Assembly (NCBI RefSeq): GCF_020911725.1
Contig: NZ_CP076620.1
Coordinates: forward strand, 2,174,501 to 2,238,500
Length of the DNA stretch: 64,000 nt
Origin: Clostridium cadaveris
GTDB taxonomy: Bacteria; Bacillota; Clostridia; Clostridiales; Clostridiaceae
Direction: 5' to 3'
The position numbers and the translations under genes are program-made. The number at the start of each line of letters is the position of its first letter. Position 1 is the first letter of the stretch. Positions 1 through 8,976 of the stretch are shown in pieces. The notes under the pieces are model-generated. The model did no database searches. It was not told the origin of the DNA and was given only the letters and a program-made list of their open reading frames with translations.

Positions 1-311
1 GTTATGCTACTTCCATCACTTAAGTTTAATACGTATTTAAGCACTTTTTCTCCAATAACTCCACCAACGATAGATCCTATACCAATTAAAATAGTCTTCT
101 TGTATTGAATTTTAAATCTATATCTTATTTGCTTTATTATAGAAACTATCGCCATTGAAAATACCGTCATAGATGATAGAACACTTATGGTTGCCACATT
201 AAAGTCCCCTAACACATCTAATAAAGGCTTTATGATAACTCCTCCGCCAAGTCCTGCCATAGATCCAGCCGTAGTTGCAAATAAAGCTATGAAAAAATAA
301 ATAATTGTCAT
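1..311 (-). CDS. TSUP (TauE/SafE) family anion exporter, partial
   Basis: The protein begins at 311 and runs off the left edge of the window, so only about the first 100 residues are seen. It starts with a hydrophobic helix followed by a glycine-rich turn (SMAGLGGGVIIKPLL), the hallmark of the first repeat of the TauE/SafE sulfite/sulfate/organosulfonate exporter family. A second hydrophobic segment and a glycine-rich IGIGSIVGGVIGEKVL stretch follow. An AGAGG-type ribosome site precedes the ATG. It lies directly downstream of a sulfatase gene on the same strand, which suggests (inference) export of the sulfate or sulfite released by desulfation. Confidence 0.8.
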   Translation of the reverse strand, partial: MTIIYFFIALFATTAGSMAGLGGGVIIKPLLDVLGDFNVATISVLSSMTVFSMAIVSIIKQIRYRFKIQYKKTILIGIGSIVGGVIGEKVLKYVLNLSDGSSI

Positions 312-375
312 TTTTATATTCCTCTTTAATCATGCTGAATTATTTTTTATTATAAAAGGGGCCCTTATAGTACCT

Positions 376-1740
376 CTATTTTAATCCTAGGCTTACATAA
401 TCATTCTTATTTTTTGAACTAGCCTCTACACATTCTTTCTTATTGACTTTCCATTCCTTTTTCACAGGGATTTCACCTTGCAAAATCATATCATTTGTAT
501 CCTTTAAATGTTTTTCAAGTTTATCTCTCAGATGAATTCTTATATTTTCATACCTAAGATCATCTATCAAATTATTTCTCTCTCCAATATCATAGTATAA
601 GTCAAATAATGCTTCTTCATACTTTACTTGACTGCTTAAATCGTTTTTCATATAAAACTCTTTGGATAAAGATGAATCTATGTTTGATCTATTAATATTT
701 AAATATTCTTTATCATAGTATCTTATATACTTATATCTTTTGGTTCTTACACATCTAATAGGTTCATAAGATGTATGAAAAGTAACCTCTGCAAAAATTT
801 CTTCTCTCGTTGGTGCTTCAACATTTATAAAGGATTCTGCAAAAGACTTTCCTTCTAAATATTCAGGTTTATCTAACTCTAACAAATCACATAAAGTTGG
901 AAATACATCAATATGAGAAACCAAATTATCTATAACTTTACCATTAGCACTAGAATTAGGAACTCTCATGATAAGACTTACTCCTATTCCACTATCAAAT
1001 AAAGTACATTTGCTAAAAGGATTTGCTAGTCCATGATCTGTAGTAAATATAATTATTGTATTATTATATTTATTTTCTTTTTTTAACGTTTCTATAACCT
1101 TCCCAAAACAATTATCTGCACTCTTAGCACTTGTCATATATCTTGCATGATCTCTTCTAGTCATTGCATTATTAGGAATTGGATAAGGTGGTCTTATCAT
1201 ATTTTCATCTATCTCTTCATCTATGCAATCAGGATATCTTCGATGAGTAGAGTACATTCCATATGAAATAAAAAACGGCTTTTCTCCATGATAATTTTCT
1301 ATCCATTCACTTAAACTTTCAGCATTTTTTTGATCCCATAACGTTAAGTCCTCTTGTCTATATTCTTTATTATCATTAGTTATATTTTCATTGTAACCTA
1401 TAGTTTTAGCTCCTAAATCATGGTCTAAATACCATCCTGCTTCGTGTTGAATACCACATAAAATAGTATGATAATTATTTTTATTCAAGTAATTCACCAA
1501 ATGCTTATTGTAATCTATAGAAAACCCTCTTTGTGCTAGTCCTAACATCCCATTTTGATGCGGATAAGTTCCAGTAAGTAATGCAGCTCTTGAAGGTGAA
1601 CATGTAGGTGAAACGCAGAAACTTTCTGTAAATATAGCTGCATCCTCAGCAAACTTGTTTAAATTTGGTGTTGGTACATTATAGCCATAAGGCGATAATA
1701 TTCTTCCTGAATCATGGGTATGTATATATATAATATTCAT
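376..1740 (-). CDS. Sulfatase (formylglycine, Cys-type), cytoplasmic
   Basis: Alkaline-phosphatase-superfamily sulfatase of about 454 residues. The active-site signature CSPSRAALLTG lies near residue 47-57, with Cys as the residue converted to formylglycine. Other family motifs include the N-terminal HTHD metal-site region, FTTDHGLANP, and a C-terminal RTKRYKYIRYYD block. No signal peptide is visible, so the enzyme should act in the cytoplasm, and being Cys-type in an anaerobe it needs a radical-SAM maturase (anSME), which is not in this window. I chose ATG 1740 rather than the upstream GTG because an AAGGGAG ribosome site sits just before 1740. It follows the RDD gene by about 24 bases in the PHP-PTS-RDD-sulfatase-TSUP operon. 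The substrate is unknown; an intracellular sulfated sugar phosphate delivered by the PTS is inferred. Confidence 0.88.
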   Translation of the reverse strand: MNIIYIHTHDSGRILSPYGYNVPTPNLNKFAEDAAIFTESFCVSPTCSPSRAALLTGTYPHQNGMLGLAQRGFSIDYNKHLVNYLNKNNYHTILCGIQHEAGWYLDHDLGAKTIGYNENITNDNKEYRQEDLTLWDQKNAESLSEWIENYHGEKPFFISYGMYSTHRRYPDCIDEEIDENMIRPPYPIPNNAMTRRDHARYMTSAKSADNCFGKVIETLKKENKYNNTIIIFTTDHGLANPFSKCTLFDSGIGVSLIMRVPNSSANGKVIDNLVSHIDVFPTLCDLLELDKPEYLEGKSFAESFINVEAPTREEIFAEVTFHTSYEPIRCVRTKRYKYIRYYDKEYLNINRSNIDSSLSKEFYMKNDLSSQVKYEEALFDLYYDIGERNNLIDDLRYENIRIHLRDKLEKHLKDTNDMILQGEIPVKKEWKVNKKECVEASSKNKNDYVSLGLK

Positions 1741-1763
1741 ATATCTTGCTCCCTTCACTGCTT

Positions 1764-2306
1764 CTATACTAAGTTCACTTTTACATTTAAGAATTTATCA
1801 TATATTGTTTGTTTTCTCTTAGTGAAAAAGAAAGAACATATACAGAATATACTAAAAGCATTAGCAATAATTTGTAAATAACTAAAATTATTACCTAATT
1901 TAAGCATCAGTATATCTACTAAATAAATATAATTAGGGTTCAATATCCCCCCTAATAAAAATATAATTAATCCTTGTCTCATTAATAGTGTCTTTTTCGA
2001 AATAATGTTGCCATATTTTTCATAAACTTTAAGTTTGAATATGGTTTTTCCTAAGGTTTTTCCTTGATTAAAAAGAGGTATTATTATAAGAAATATAAAA
2101 GCTATGATTATTGCTATCTCATCATATAACACTCTATATTCGAAGGGTAGCTTATCTAAAACTATATAATTAATTTTCAGTTTAATATTGATAGAATAAT
2201 AGGCTATTACGCTAGTAACCATTAAAATTATTAAATAGTCTGATATATACGCTCCTAATCTAGTTAGTTTTTCTTTTTTATTTTCATTTCTAACTTTCTC
2301 TTTCAT
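1764..2306 (-). CDS. RDD-family membrane protein
   Basis: Protein of 180 residues with about four hydrophobic segments. The RDD signature is present as LTRLGAYISDYLIILM near residues 15-30, and the typical GKTLGKTIFKLKV stretch follows the second helix pair. RDD proteins are poorly characterised membrane proteins, some implicated in ion exchange. A strong GAGGAGGA ribosome site precedes the start. It sits between the PTS permease and the sulfatase in the same direction. Its role in this operon is unknown. Confidence 0.8.
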   Translation of the reverse strand: MKEKVRNENKKEKLTRLGAYISDYLIILMVTSVIAYYSINIKLKINYIVLDKLPFEYRVLYDEIAIIIAFIFLIIIPLFNQGKTLGKTIFKLKVYEKYGNIISKKTLLMRQGLIIFLLGGILNPNYIYLVDILMLKLGNNFSYLQIIANAFSIFCICSFFFTKRKQTIYDKFLNVKVNLV

Positions 2307-2354
2307 ATTTCCTCCTCTTTTTATTCTATATTTGAATTATGAAATCTAATTTTT

Positions 2355-2379
2355 AGGTGGAGCAAAGAAAGCTCCACCT
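2355..2379. other. GC-rich hairpin between PTS and RDD genes
   Basis: Nine-base arms AGGTGGAGC and GCTCCACCT enclose a seven-base loop in the gap between the PTS gene and the RDD gene. The leftward transcript lacks a U-run after the stem, so it is probably a processing or RNA-stability hairpin within the operon rather than a strong terminator. Confidence 0.5.
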
Positions 2380-2396
2380 TTCATCAATTTTTATTT

Positions 2397-3980
2397 TTAT
2401 TGTGAAATAGATTCTATATACTCATCAATTTCTAATTTTATTATATTAACCTTTGGACCATATACTACTTGTACATTTTTGCCTCTCAATAAGGTATTGT
2501 GAGCACCAGTCTTTTTAAGTGCCTCTTGATCTATTACATCCAATTTCTTTACATTAACTCTTAATCTAGTAGCACAGTTGTCAAGGTCTGCAATATTTTG
2601 CATTCCTCCTAAAGCATTAATTATCTCCTTTGCTTGTCCACTTTGATATGAGGTACTGATTTTCATTTCCTCTTCCTCATCATCTTCTCTTCCTGGAGTT
2701 TTAGCATTTAGTTTAGTTATTAAAAATCTAAATATAACGTATGTAGCTATGGCAAAAGGAATTCCTAAAATTATAATCCATACATATCCAGTCTTTGCAT
2801 TGCCTTGGAATACTCCAAATAATAAGAATTCTATAAGTCCTGCTGAGAATGTTGAACCTATTGTTACACCTGCAAAGGCACACGCTACAAAACCGAATGC
2901 GAATATAATAGCTTCAGCTATAAATAAAATAGGATTAGCAAATAATAATGCAAATGATATCGGTTCTGTTACTCCTGTAATAAAACATGTTAATGCAATA
3001 GATAGTATAAATCCAAATGCTCTCTTACGCTTTTGCTTATCTGGTATAGATCGATACATAGCTAAACATACAGCTGGTAATGTAAATAACATATGTATGT
3101 ATCTACCACTGTTATATAACGCTATATTACCAAAGAAATGTGTAGTATTTGGATCTGCTAATTGTGCTAAAAATATATTTTGCCATCCTTCTATAACTAC
3201 ACCGCCAACCTCTGCTACTCCGCCTGCTGCAGTTGTCCAGAATGGCAAATAGAATACGTGATGCAATCCAAATATATATAAAGTTCTTAAAATAAGTCCA
3301 TACAAAAATGCTCCAAAAACACCTAGCCTAGAAGCTAATACTCCAAAGGATGCAATAGCATTACCTATTGCTGGCCATACAAAGAACATTATGACTCCAA
3401 ATATGCAACCTACTACTGTTGTTATAATAGGAACACTTCTTGAGCCTCCAAAGAAAGCTAATACTTCAGGAAGTTTTAATTTATAAAATTTATTATGTAC
3501 CCAAGATGTATATAAACCTGCTAAAACTCCTCCGAATACCCCCATCTGTAAAGTCATTATTCCGAATTGAGCTCCTTGTCCTAATGATTTAGGATCCACT
3601 CCTTGTCCTGGTAATTGATTTGTTACTTTTAATAAAGCATTAATAGTTGTTATAAGTACGAAATATCCTACAACTGCCGACAATCCTGCAGTTCCTTTAT
3701 CAGCTTTAGCAAGTCCAACTGATATACCTACTGCAAATATAAGTGGTAAAGCATCAAATACGCTCTTTCCAATAGCATTTAAAATTTGAAGGAATGCTTG
3801 TAATCCTTGGGATCCAAGCATAGGATATGCCTCTATAACTGCTTTATTTGTAAGAGCAGCTGCTAGTCCTAAAAACAATCCTGCAACTGGTAGAATGGCT
3901 ATGGGAAGTAATATAGCTTTCCCTAGCTTCTGTGCTATGCCAAAGGTTCCATTGGCCACTTTGTTTTCCTTAATACTCAT
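2397..3980 (-). CDS. PTS transporter EIICB, glucose/GlcNAc/glucoside superfamily
   Basis: 527-residue fusion of an EIIC membrane permease (about residues 1-430, roughly ten hydrophobic segments) and a C-terminal EIIB domain (about 450-525). The EIIC core motif GVTEPISFALLFANPILF is clear. The EIIB phosphorylation site is the Cys in ADLDNCATRLRV. No EIIA domain is attached, so an EIIA must be supplied by another gene. It would import and phosphorylate a hexose, amino sugar or glucoside. Lying between the PHP-like gene (34-base gap) and the RDD-sulfatase genes, it suggests uptake of a sulfated or sulfatable sugar. The sugar specificity cannot be read from sequence. Confidence 0.92.
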   Translation of the reverse strand: MSIKENKVANGTFGIAQKLGKAILLPIAILPVAGLFLGLAAALTNKAVIEAYPMLGSQGLQAFLQILNAIGKSVFDALPLIFAVGISVGLAKADKGTAGLSAVVGYFVLITTINALLKVTNQLPGQGVDPKSLGQGAQFGIMTLQMGVFGGVLAGLYTSWVHNKFYKLKLPEVLAFFGGSRSVPIITTVVGCIFGVIMFFVWPAIGNAIASFGVLASRLGVFGAFLYGLILRTLYIFGLHHVFYLPFWTTAAGGVAEVGGVVIEGWQNIFLAQLADPNTTHFFGNIALYNSGRYIHMLFTLPAVCLAMYRSIPDKQKRKRAFGFILSIALTCFITGVTEPISFALLFANPILFIAEAIIFAFGFVACAFAGVTIGSTFSAGLIEFLLFGVFQGNAKTGYVWIIILGIPFAIATYVIFRFLITKLNAKTPGREDDEEEEMKISTSYQSGQAKEIINALGGMQNIADLDNCATRLRVNVKKLDVIDQEALKKTGAHNTLLRGKNVQVVYGPKVNIIKLEIDEYIESISQ

Positions 3981-4014
3981 TTTAGACCTCCTTAATTATA
4001 TATAAATAAATTTA

Positions 4015-5556
4015 TTATTTTTTATTTACCCAAATTGGTGAAGACCAAGCCACTGATCCATCAGTTTCATATACCTTTGCTAGGTAAAAATTATCCCCTT
4101 TATTCTCTAAATCGAAAGTTTTATTTATTTTGTATGCAATTTCAGGTTTCCCCTTCATGATTCTTACCTTATAAGCATTATGATAGAAAGGATCACTTCT
4201 ATAATAATCTTCAAATCCAAATCTTTCTTTTGCCAAAGCCTTTGCTTCCTCTACAAACGCTATAACATCTGTATTCGCTAATATAGATGCTACTTTTTTT
4301 ATATAAGTCTTTCCATCTACCTCTAAAATGATATCTGAATTTTTGTCTGCCTCTATTTCAAAAACAAACCCTTCTGTAGTCACAGGAGATGGTCCCATCC
4401 ACTTTCCAGATTGTGTAGTTTTTCTTGTAGTAAGCTGAAATTCACAAGCTTTATCATCTATTACTTTTAAACTTTGACCCTTTGAAGCCCAACATTTTTC
4501 TATAGATTTAATTGTTCCTGTTGTTTTTAAAGAGCCTGTCCATTTTTTCTCTTGAATATCTGGATAAATTTTCAAATCTGGTCCCCATCCAAATTCTATT
4601 TTAAATTTAAATCTTACTGTATTTTCTATTTTTTCTTCCATCCAATTTTCACTATGATTATATGTGAAGTATGGATTTCCATTTTTATATATTACTACTC
4701 TATCTATAGCATCTTGTGTCTCCACGGATATGTGATGACTTAGTCTATCCTTATCTGTTGAAAACTCTGAACCCATTATATTTCCGTCTATTTCATAAAG
4801 TAATTTGACCTTTCCTTTAGTCATTCCATATACTCTTCTGTGAGTAAGTGCATTCCATATACTATCTACAGTGTTATCCTCTGCTAGCACTCCTGCAAAT
4901 CCATGTCCATATTGAGCTGCCACTAGATGATTATCCCCAGATGCTATTATTCCTACTTTATGCCCCATTTTTAATCCATCAAATACTGATGTCCCGCCAG
5001 TTCTCGGTCCCATATGAATATGTCTAGTCATAGGTATATCAGTATCTCCACTTTCTGAACTTCCATGTGACGAATATATCTCTGCAAAAGGAGAAAATTC
5101 ATCTATATGAGTGCCCCAATTCTTTCCTCTATGATATAGGCTATAGGCTAAATGGTGAGGTATAGCTATTACAGAATACTGGGAAAGTTCATTGTATAAA
5201 TCTACATATCTTAATGGGTTTACTAAAGGTCCTTCATCTTTAAAAAATACATTATGATCTCCATCCAGCCCTGCTCCTTGCCATTCATATCCTGCTAACA
5301 CAGGGAACTTAGGATTCAATTTGTTCTTTTCTTTTACAAACTGAGTTATATTATCCCAATCTTCTTTCACCTTTTCAATTGGATGTATATCTTCAAGACT
5401 AATGCCAGTTTTGTCTTTTCTGACATGATAAGGATAATATGCAATAGGCCAAAAATCTAACATCTCTTTTGCCTGCTCATACCACTGTTCTAATTGACCC
5501 ATCTGCTCATGATGAATATTGCTATGTAAATCTGAAAATAAATATTTATACTTCAT
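4015..5556 (-). CDS. PHP-domain / DUF3604-like metal-dependent protein
   Basis: 513 residues. The N-terminal half resembles PHP/DUF3604 metal-dependent phosphoesterase-like proteins. Metal-ligand-like motifs are FSDLHSNIHH (residues 7-16), GYEWQG, DGDHNVFF, AIPHHLAYS and IASGDNH (near 200-215). The C-terminal half looks beta-rich and may be a carbohydrate-binding or accessory fold. There is no signal peptide. It is the first gene of the leftward operon with the PTS and sulfatase genes and is controlled from the palindrome-rich region shared with gntR. I infer hydrolysis of a phosphorylated or sulfated sugar intermediate inside the cell; the reaction is unknown. Confidence 0.7.
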   Translation of the reverse strand: MKYKYLFSDLHSNIHHEQMGQLEQWYEQAKEMLDFWPIAYYPYHVRKDKTGISLEDIHPIEKVKEDWDNITQFVKEKNKLNPKFPVLAGYEWQGAGLDGDHNVFFKDEGPLVNPLRYVDLYNELSQYSVIAIPHHLAYSLYHRGKNWGTHIDEFSPFAEIYSSHGSSESGDTDIPMTRHIHMGPRTGGTSVFDGLKMGHKVGIIASGDNHLVAAQYGHGFAGVLAEDNTVDSIWNALTHRRVYGMTKGKVKLLYEIDGNIMGSEFSTDKDRLSHHISVETQDAIDRVVIYKNGNPYFTYNHSENWMEEKIENTVRFKFKIEFGWGPDLKIYPDIQEKKWTGSLKTTGTIKSIEKCWASKGQSLKVIDDKACEFQLTTRKTTQSGKWMGPSPVTTEGFVFEIEADKNSDIILEVDGKTYIKKVASILANTDVIAFVEEAKALAKERFGFEDYYRSDPFYHNAYKVRIMKGKPEIAYKINKTFDLENKGDNFYLAKVYETDGSVAWSSPIWVNKK

Positions 5557-5613
5557 TTTGCCCTCCTATGTTCTCTCTTTAAATTGATTGTAAACATTTT
5601 CTAAACAAATGTC

Positions 5614-5635
5614 AATACATTTATTTAAATGTATT
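5614..5635. promoter_or_regulatory. 22-bp palindrome, candidate GntR operator (sugar operon side)
   Basis: Perfect inverted repeat: arms AATACATTTA and TAAATGTATT separated by TT, about 60 bases upstream of the PHP-like gene start. The same half-site recurs near gntR. It is the best candidate binding site for the adjacent HutC-type GntR regulator. The rest of 5557-5989 is very AT-rich and holds no convincing gene. Confidence 0.6.
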
Positions 5636-5865
5636 TATATTTTTTTTCTATCTCAATATTACAAACTTCTTTCTTATTTTTTGCATACTTTAAAGCATCT
5701 TATATTAAGCTTCTAATCATACTATTCCGGCGTTTCTCCCATATGAAGAGCAAAGTCTTCAACTTAATGAAAATCTTTAGTTTTAACCTGATACAAAATA
5801 ATAACTTCTTCTTTTGCAGTATAAAAAGTGTATCTTTTATTTTTTTAAATAAATATATTAAATGC

Positions 5866-5914
5866 AAATGTAAATACATTTAAGAGAGACATATTTGTTT
5901 TACCCATTTAAATG
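5866..5914. promoter_or_regulatory. Two further TAAATGTATT-type palindromes upstream of gntR
   Basis: At 5866-5881 the arms AAATGTA and TACATTT flank AA, and at 5905-5914 there is the palindrome CATTTAAATG. Both share the core of the 5614-5635 palindrome and lie 75-125 bases upstream of the gntR start. This is consistent with autoregulation and looping between two operators in a divergent promoter region. Confidence 0.5.
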
Positions 5915-5989
5915 TATACTTTTTAAATATATACTGTTATAATATACTATAATCATGATTCTATTAAAATGAGGTGATTAGCATTAAAT

Positions 5990-6703
5990 ATGAGTAATAA
6001 GATGGCTCAATATAAACAAATTGAAAATGATATTTTAGATAAAATCTCAACATGTTTTTATAAAAAAAATGATATGATTCCAACGGAATTAGAACTTGCA
6101 AGAAATTACAATGTTTCTAGAGTCACTGTAAGAAGAGCAACTGATAATTTAGTTGCTAAGGGGCTGCTTTACAGAACCCCTGGTGTAGGAACTTTCGTTA
6201 CAGGTAACACAGCCACCCAAAAAATAGCTGTATTGCGAAGTTTTACAGAAGAAATGAAAGAACTAGGATTGACCCCTTCAACAAAAGTCAACTCCTTCAC
6301 GGTAAAAGAAGCTACTCCAGCTATTGCTAATATATTAGGCATAGCTGAAAATGATATGGTCTACTATATAGAAAGATATAGATATGGTAATGGAGAACTT
6401 CTTGTTATTGAACACTCTTATATGTCAGTAAAAAAACATTCCGATATTTCCATAAAAATTTTAGAAGGCTCAAAATACGAGTATTTTGAAAAGGTTAAAG
6501 GAATAAGTATTGATTATAGTTATCATCAAACTTCTCCTATGCTTCCTACTGATAACTTATGTAAACTATTTTCTATAGATAATTGTACTCCAATAATAAG
6601 AATAGGAAATACAACTTATTCAAAAACTGGAGATGTATTAGACTACACCGAATTATTTTTAAACTCTCCAAAATATCAATTAAACTATATAAGAAAAAGA
6701 TAA
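5990..6703 (+). CDS. GntR/HutC-family transcriptional regulator
   Basis: 237 residues. The N-terminal winged helix-turn-helix spans about residues 8-70 and contains IPTELELARNYNVSRVTVRRATDNLVAKGLL followed by GVGTFV, which is diagnostic of GntR. The C-terminal UTRA effector domain (about 85-230) identifies the HutC subfamily, whose ligands are often sugar phosphates. It is divergent from the PHP-PTS-sulfatase operon, so repression of that operon and of itself through the TAAATGTATT palindromes is inferred. The ribosome site GAGGTG at 5971 is 13 bases from ATG 5990; Met at 6002 is an alternative start. Confidence 0.9.
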   Translation: MSNKMAQYKQIENDILDKISTCFYKKNDMIPTELELARNYNVSRVTVRRATDNLVAKGLLYRTPGVGTFVTGNTATQKIAVLRSFTEEMKELGLTPSTKVNSFTVKEATPAIANILGIAENDMVYYIERYRYGNGELLVIEHSYMSVKKHSDISIKILEGSKYEYFEKVKGISIDYSYHQTSPMLPTDNLCKLFSIDNCTPIIRIGNTTYSKTGDVLDYTELFLNSPKYQLNYIRKR

Positions 6704-6727
6704 ATGATTTTTAACGCAATACGAAAT

Positions 6728-6751
6728 AAAGGATGCCTAATGGCATCCTTT
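6728..6751. terminator. Bidirectional terminator between gntR and tetR
   Basis: Arms AAAGGATGCC and GGCATCCTTT enclose a TAAT loop, with T-rich flanks on both strands. It lies between the convergent gntR and tetR genes and overlaps the tetR stop codon. Confidence 0.8.
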
Positions 6752-7400
6752 ATTTTAAATAAGAATCAACTATATATCTTATATAATCCATTGTTCTATC
6801 TACACTTTCTTCAACCGAATATATCGGATCTTTTCTAAGAAATTTTCTAAGCATTCCTTCATGAATTAATACTGTCATTTCATTAATCTTGTATATTTCC
6901 TCATCGGATAAGTTGTAATTACCCAAATATACTTTTATTATAGAGTAACTTCTAGAATAAATATTATCTCCCAAAAGCATAAAGTTTAACTCTTCCGAGC
7001 TTCCCAGTTCATCTGGAAATATAGAGTAATATTCTTTTATTATGTCTGTTAAACAATTGCTGAACTCTGAAAAAAATATAAGATTATATATCTTAGGATT
7101 GCTAAAAGAATATTTACAAAAGCACTCCCAAATAAGAAAGAATTTTTCTTTATTTGATTTTGCAGTACTTACATAAGAAGTCAATGCCTCTGTATATTCT
7201 TTTAAATATTTCATAGAAGCAAATAAAATCAAATGGTCAAGATTACTAAAATAATTATATAAAGTTGCACTATTATATCCTGCTTCATCTGCTACCTTTC
7301 TTATGGTAACATTCTCTATGCCTTCTTCTTCCATAATCTTAATAGTAGCATCTATAAAATACCCCATTAATCTTCTTTTTTGAATTGTCTTTTTGTCCAT
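6750..7400 (-). CDS. TetR-family transcriptional regulator
   Basis: 216 residues. The N-terminal TetR helix-turn-helix is seen in the stretch GIENVTIRKVADEAGYNSATLYNYFSNLDHLI (residues 26-57). The C-terminal ligand domain is not classifiable by eye. It is divergent from grdI-grdH-BCCT across a 238-base gap that contains a perfect 14-bp palindrome, so it probably controls betaine reductase and transporter expression. The effector is unknown; betaine or a related methylamine is a guess. Confidence 0.88.
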   Translation of the reverse strand: MDKKTIQKRRLMGYFIDATIKIMEEEGIENVTIRKVADEAGYNSATLYNYFSNLDHLILFASMKYLKEYTEALTSYVSTAKSNKEKFFLIWECFCKYSFSNPKIYNLIFFSEFSNCLTDIIKEYYSIFPDELGSSEELNFMLLGDNIYSRSYSIIKVYLGNYNLSDEEIYKINEMTVLIHEGMLRKFLRKDPIYSVEESVDRTMDYIRYIVDSYLK

Positions 7401-7494
7401 ACACGTTTTCCCACCTATTCATCTAATCATGTCCTACATATTATATCATATTTCTCTCTATAATTAGGATAACAATTTTAAATTATCAGAAAAT

Positions 7495-7508
7495 ATAATC
7501 ATGATTAT
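7495..7508. promoter_or_regulatory. 14-bp palindrome, candidate TetR operator
   Basis: ATAATCATGATTAT is perfectly self-complementary and lies in the middle of the tetR-grdI divergent gap. A similar ATAATCATGATT occurs upstream of gntR, so specificity is not certain. Confidence 0.45.
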
Positions 7509-7638
7509 TATATAATCCTATTTTATTTATAAACACGATTGTGCTAATATATAGTCAGACAATTTTTTATTTTCTAATTTCTATCCATCAATTTTAGAAA
7601 CGACCTATATTATTTAAATAGTGAAAGGAGCGTATAAT

Positions 7639-8964
7639 ATGAAGTTAGAAATCGGTAATTTTTATGTCAAAGATATTTGCTTTGGAGAAAAAAATTCCTA
7701 TGACAAAGGACTGCTTACCATTAATAAGGAAGAGACTCTAAGGTTTATAAGAGAGGATGAGCATATTACTGAAGCTGAGCTATACATTGTAAAACCTGGT
7801 GATATGGTTCGTCTAGTACCAGTAAAAGAAGCTATTGAACCTAGAGTAAAAGTCAATGGAGATCCTGTTTTCCCTGGATATACAGGAGATTTAAAGCAAG
7901 CTGGAAATGGAAAAACTCATGCACTTAAAGGCACTTCTGTATTAGTAGTAGGACGTCACTTTGGAGGATTTCAAGATGGACTTATTGACATGGGAGGCGA
8001 AGGCGCAAAATATACTTATTTCTCTCAATTAAAAAATATAGTTCTCGTAGCAGATACAGATGAAGATTTTGAAAAAGGAGAACAACAAAAAAAGAACAAA
8101 GTTTTAAGACAAGCTGGTCATAAACTAGCAGAATATATAGGTAGCATAGTAAAGGATTTAGAACCTGAAGAAGTTGAAACTTATGAATTACCTCCTATAA
8201 CTAAACGCAGCAAAAAAGAAAACGATTTACCTTCTATGGTTTATGTTATGCAACCTCAATCTCAAATGGAGGAACTTGGATATAACGACTTAGTATATGG
8301 ATGGGACAGTAATAGAATGCTTCCTACCCTTATGCATCCAAATGAAGTTCTTGATGGAGCTATAATATCCGGAAGTTTCATGCCTTGCTCTTCAAAATGG
8401 TCAACCTATGACTTCCAAAATTGCCCTACTATCAAAAAATTATATAAAGAGCATGGAAAAACAATAAACTTCTTAGGAGTAATAATGTCAAATCTTAATG
8501 TTGCTCTTGAACAAAAAGAAAGAGCCGCTTTATTTGTAGCTCAAATGGCTAAATCCTTAGGTGCTGATGGTGCTATTGTTGCTGAAGAAGGTTACGGAAA
8601 TCCTGATGCTGACTTCATAGCTTGCATAGTTGCATTAGAAGATGCCGGTGTAAAGACTGTTGGTATAACTAACGAATGTACTGGAAGAGATGGAAAGTCT
8701 CAGCCTCTAGTTACTTTAGATGAAAAAGCTAATGCCATAGTTTCCTGTGGTAACGTTTCCGAGCTTATCGAACTTCCGCCTATGGAAATAGTTTTAGGTG
8801 AACTCGAATCCCTAGGAAGAGATGGACTTTCAGGAGGATGGGCTGGTGATGAAATCTTAGGACCATCAGTTAGAGAGGATGGCTCTATAATAATGGAAAA
8901 TAACGCTATGTTCTGTGGTGACCAAGTTATAGGATGGTCTCCTAAAACTATGAAAGAATTCTAG
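7639..8964 (+). CDS. grdI: Betaine reductase component B, proprotein (alpha/beta) subunit
   Basis: 441 residues, homologous to the GrdE/GrdG/GrdI proprotein of substrate-specific component B of the Stickland reductases. The motif TNECTGRDGKSQPLV near residue 345 contains the Cys at which the family proprotein is cleaved to yield a pyruvoyl group. With GrdH it binds the substrate and passes a carboxymethyl-type adduct to selenoprotein GrdA, which must be encoded elsewhere along with GrdC and GrdD. I assign betaine rather than glycine or sarcosine because a BCCT betaine-type transporter follows; this is inference. The start is ATG 7639, preceded by AAAGGAG at 7623; the upstream in-frame GTG at 7621 overlaps that ribosome site. 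Confidence 0.85.
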   Translation: MKLEIGNFYVKDICFGEKNSYDKGLLTINKEETLRFIREDEHITEAELYIVKPGDMVRLVPVKEAIEPRVKVNGDPVFPGYTGDLKQAGNGKTHALKGTSVLVVGRHFGGFQDGLIDMGGEGAKYTYFSQLKNIVLVADTDEDFEKGEQQKKNKVLRQAGHKLAEYIGSIVKDLEPEEVETYELPPITKRSKKENDLPSMVYVMQPQSQMEELGYNDLVYGWDSNRMLPTLMHPNEVLDGAIISGSFMPCSSKWSTYDFQNCPTIKKLYKEHGKTINFLGVIMSNLNVALEQKERAALFVAQMAKSLGADGAIVAEEGYGNPDADFIACIVALEDAGVKTVGITNECTGRDGKSQPLVTLDEKANAIVSCGNVSELIELPPMEIVLGELESLGRDGLSGGWAGDEILGPSVREDGSIIMENNAMFCGDQVIGWSPKTMKEF

Positions 8965-8976
8965 GAGGTGTGTGAA

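Noticed and set aside
5629-5883. 84-codon open frame between the PHP gene and gntR
   Set aside because: Low-complexity Phe/Ile/Lys translation of AT-rich DNA without a ribosome site; it overlaps operator-like palindromes.
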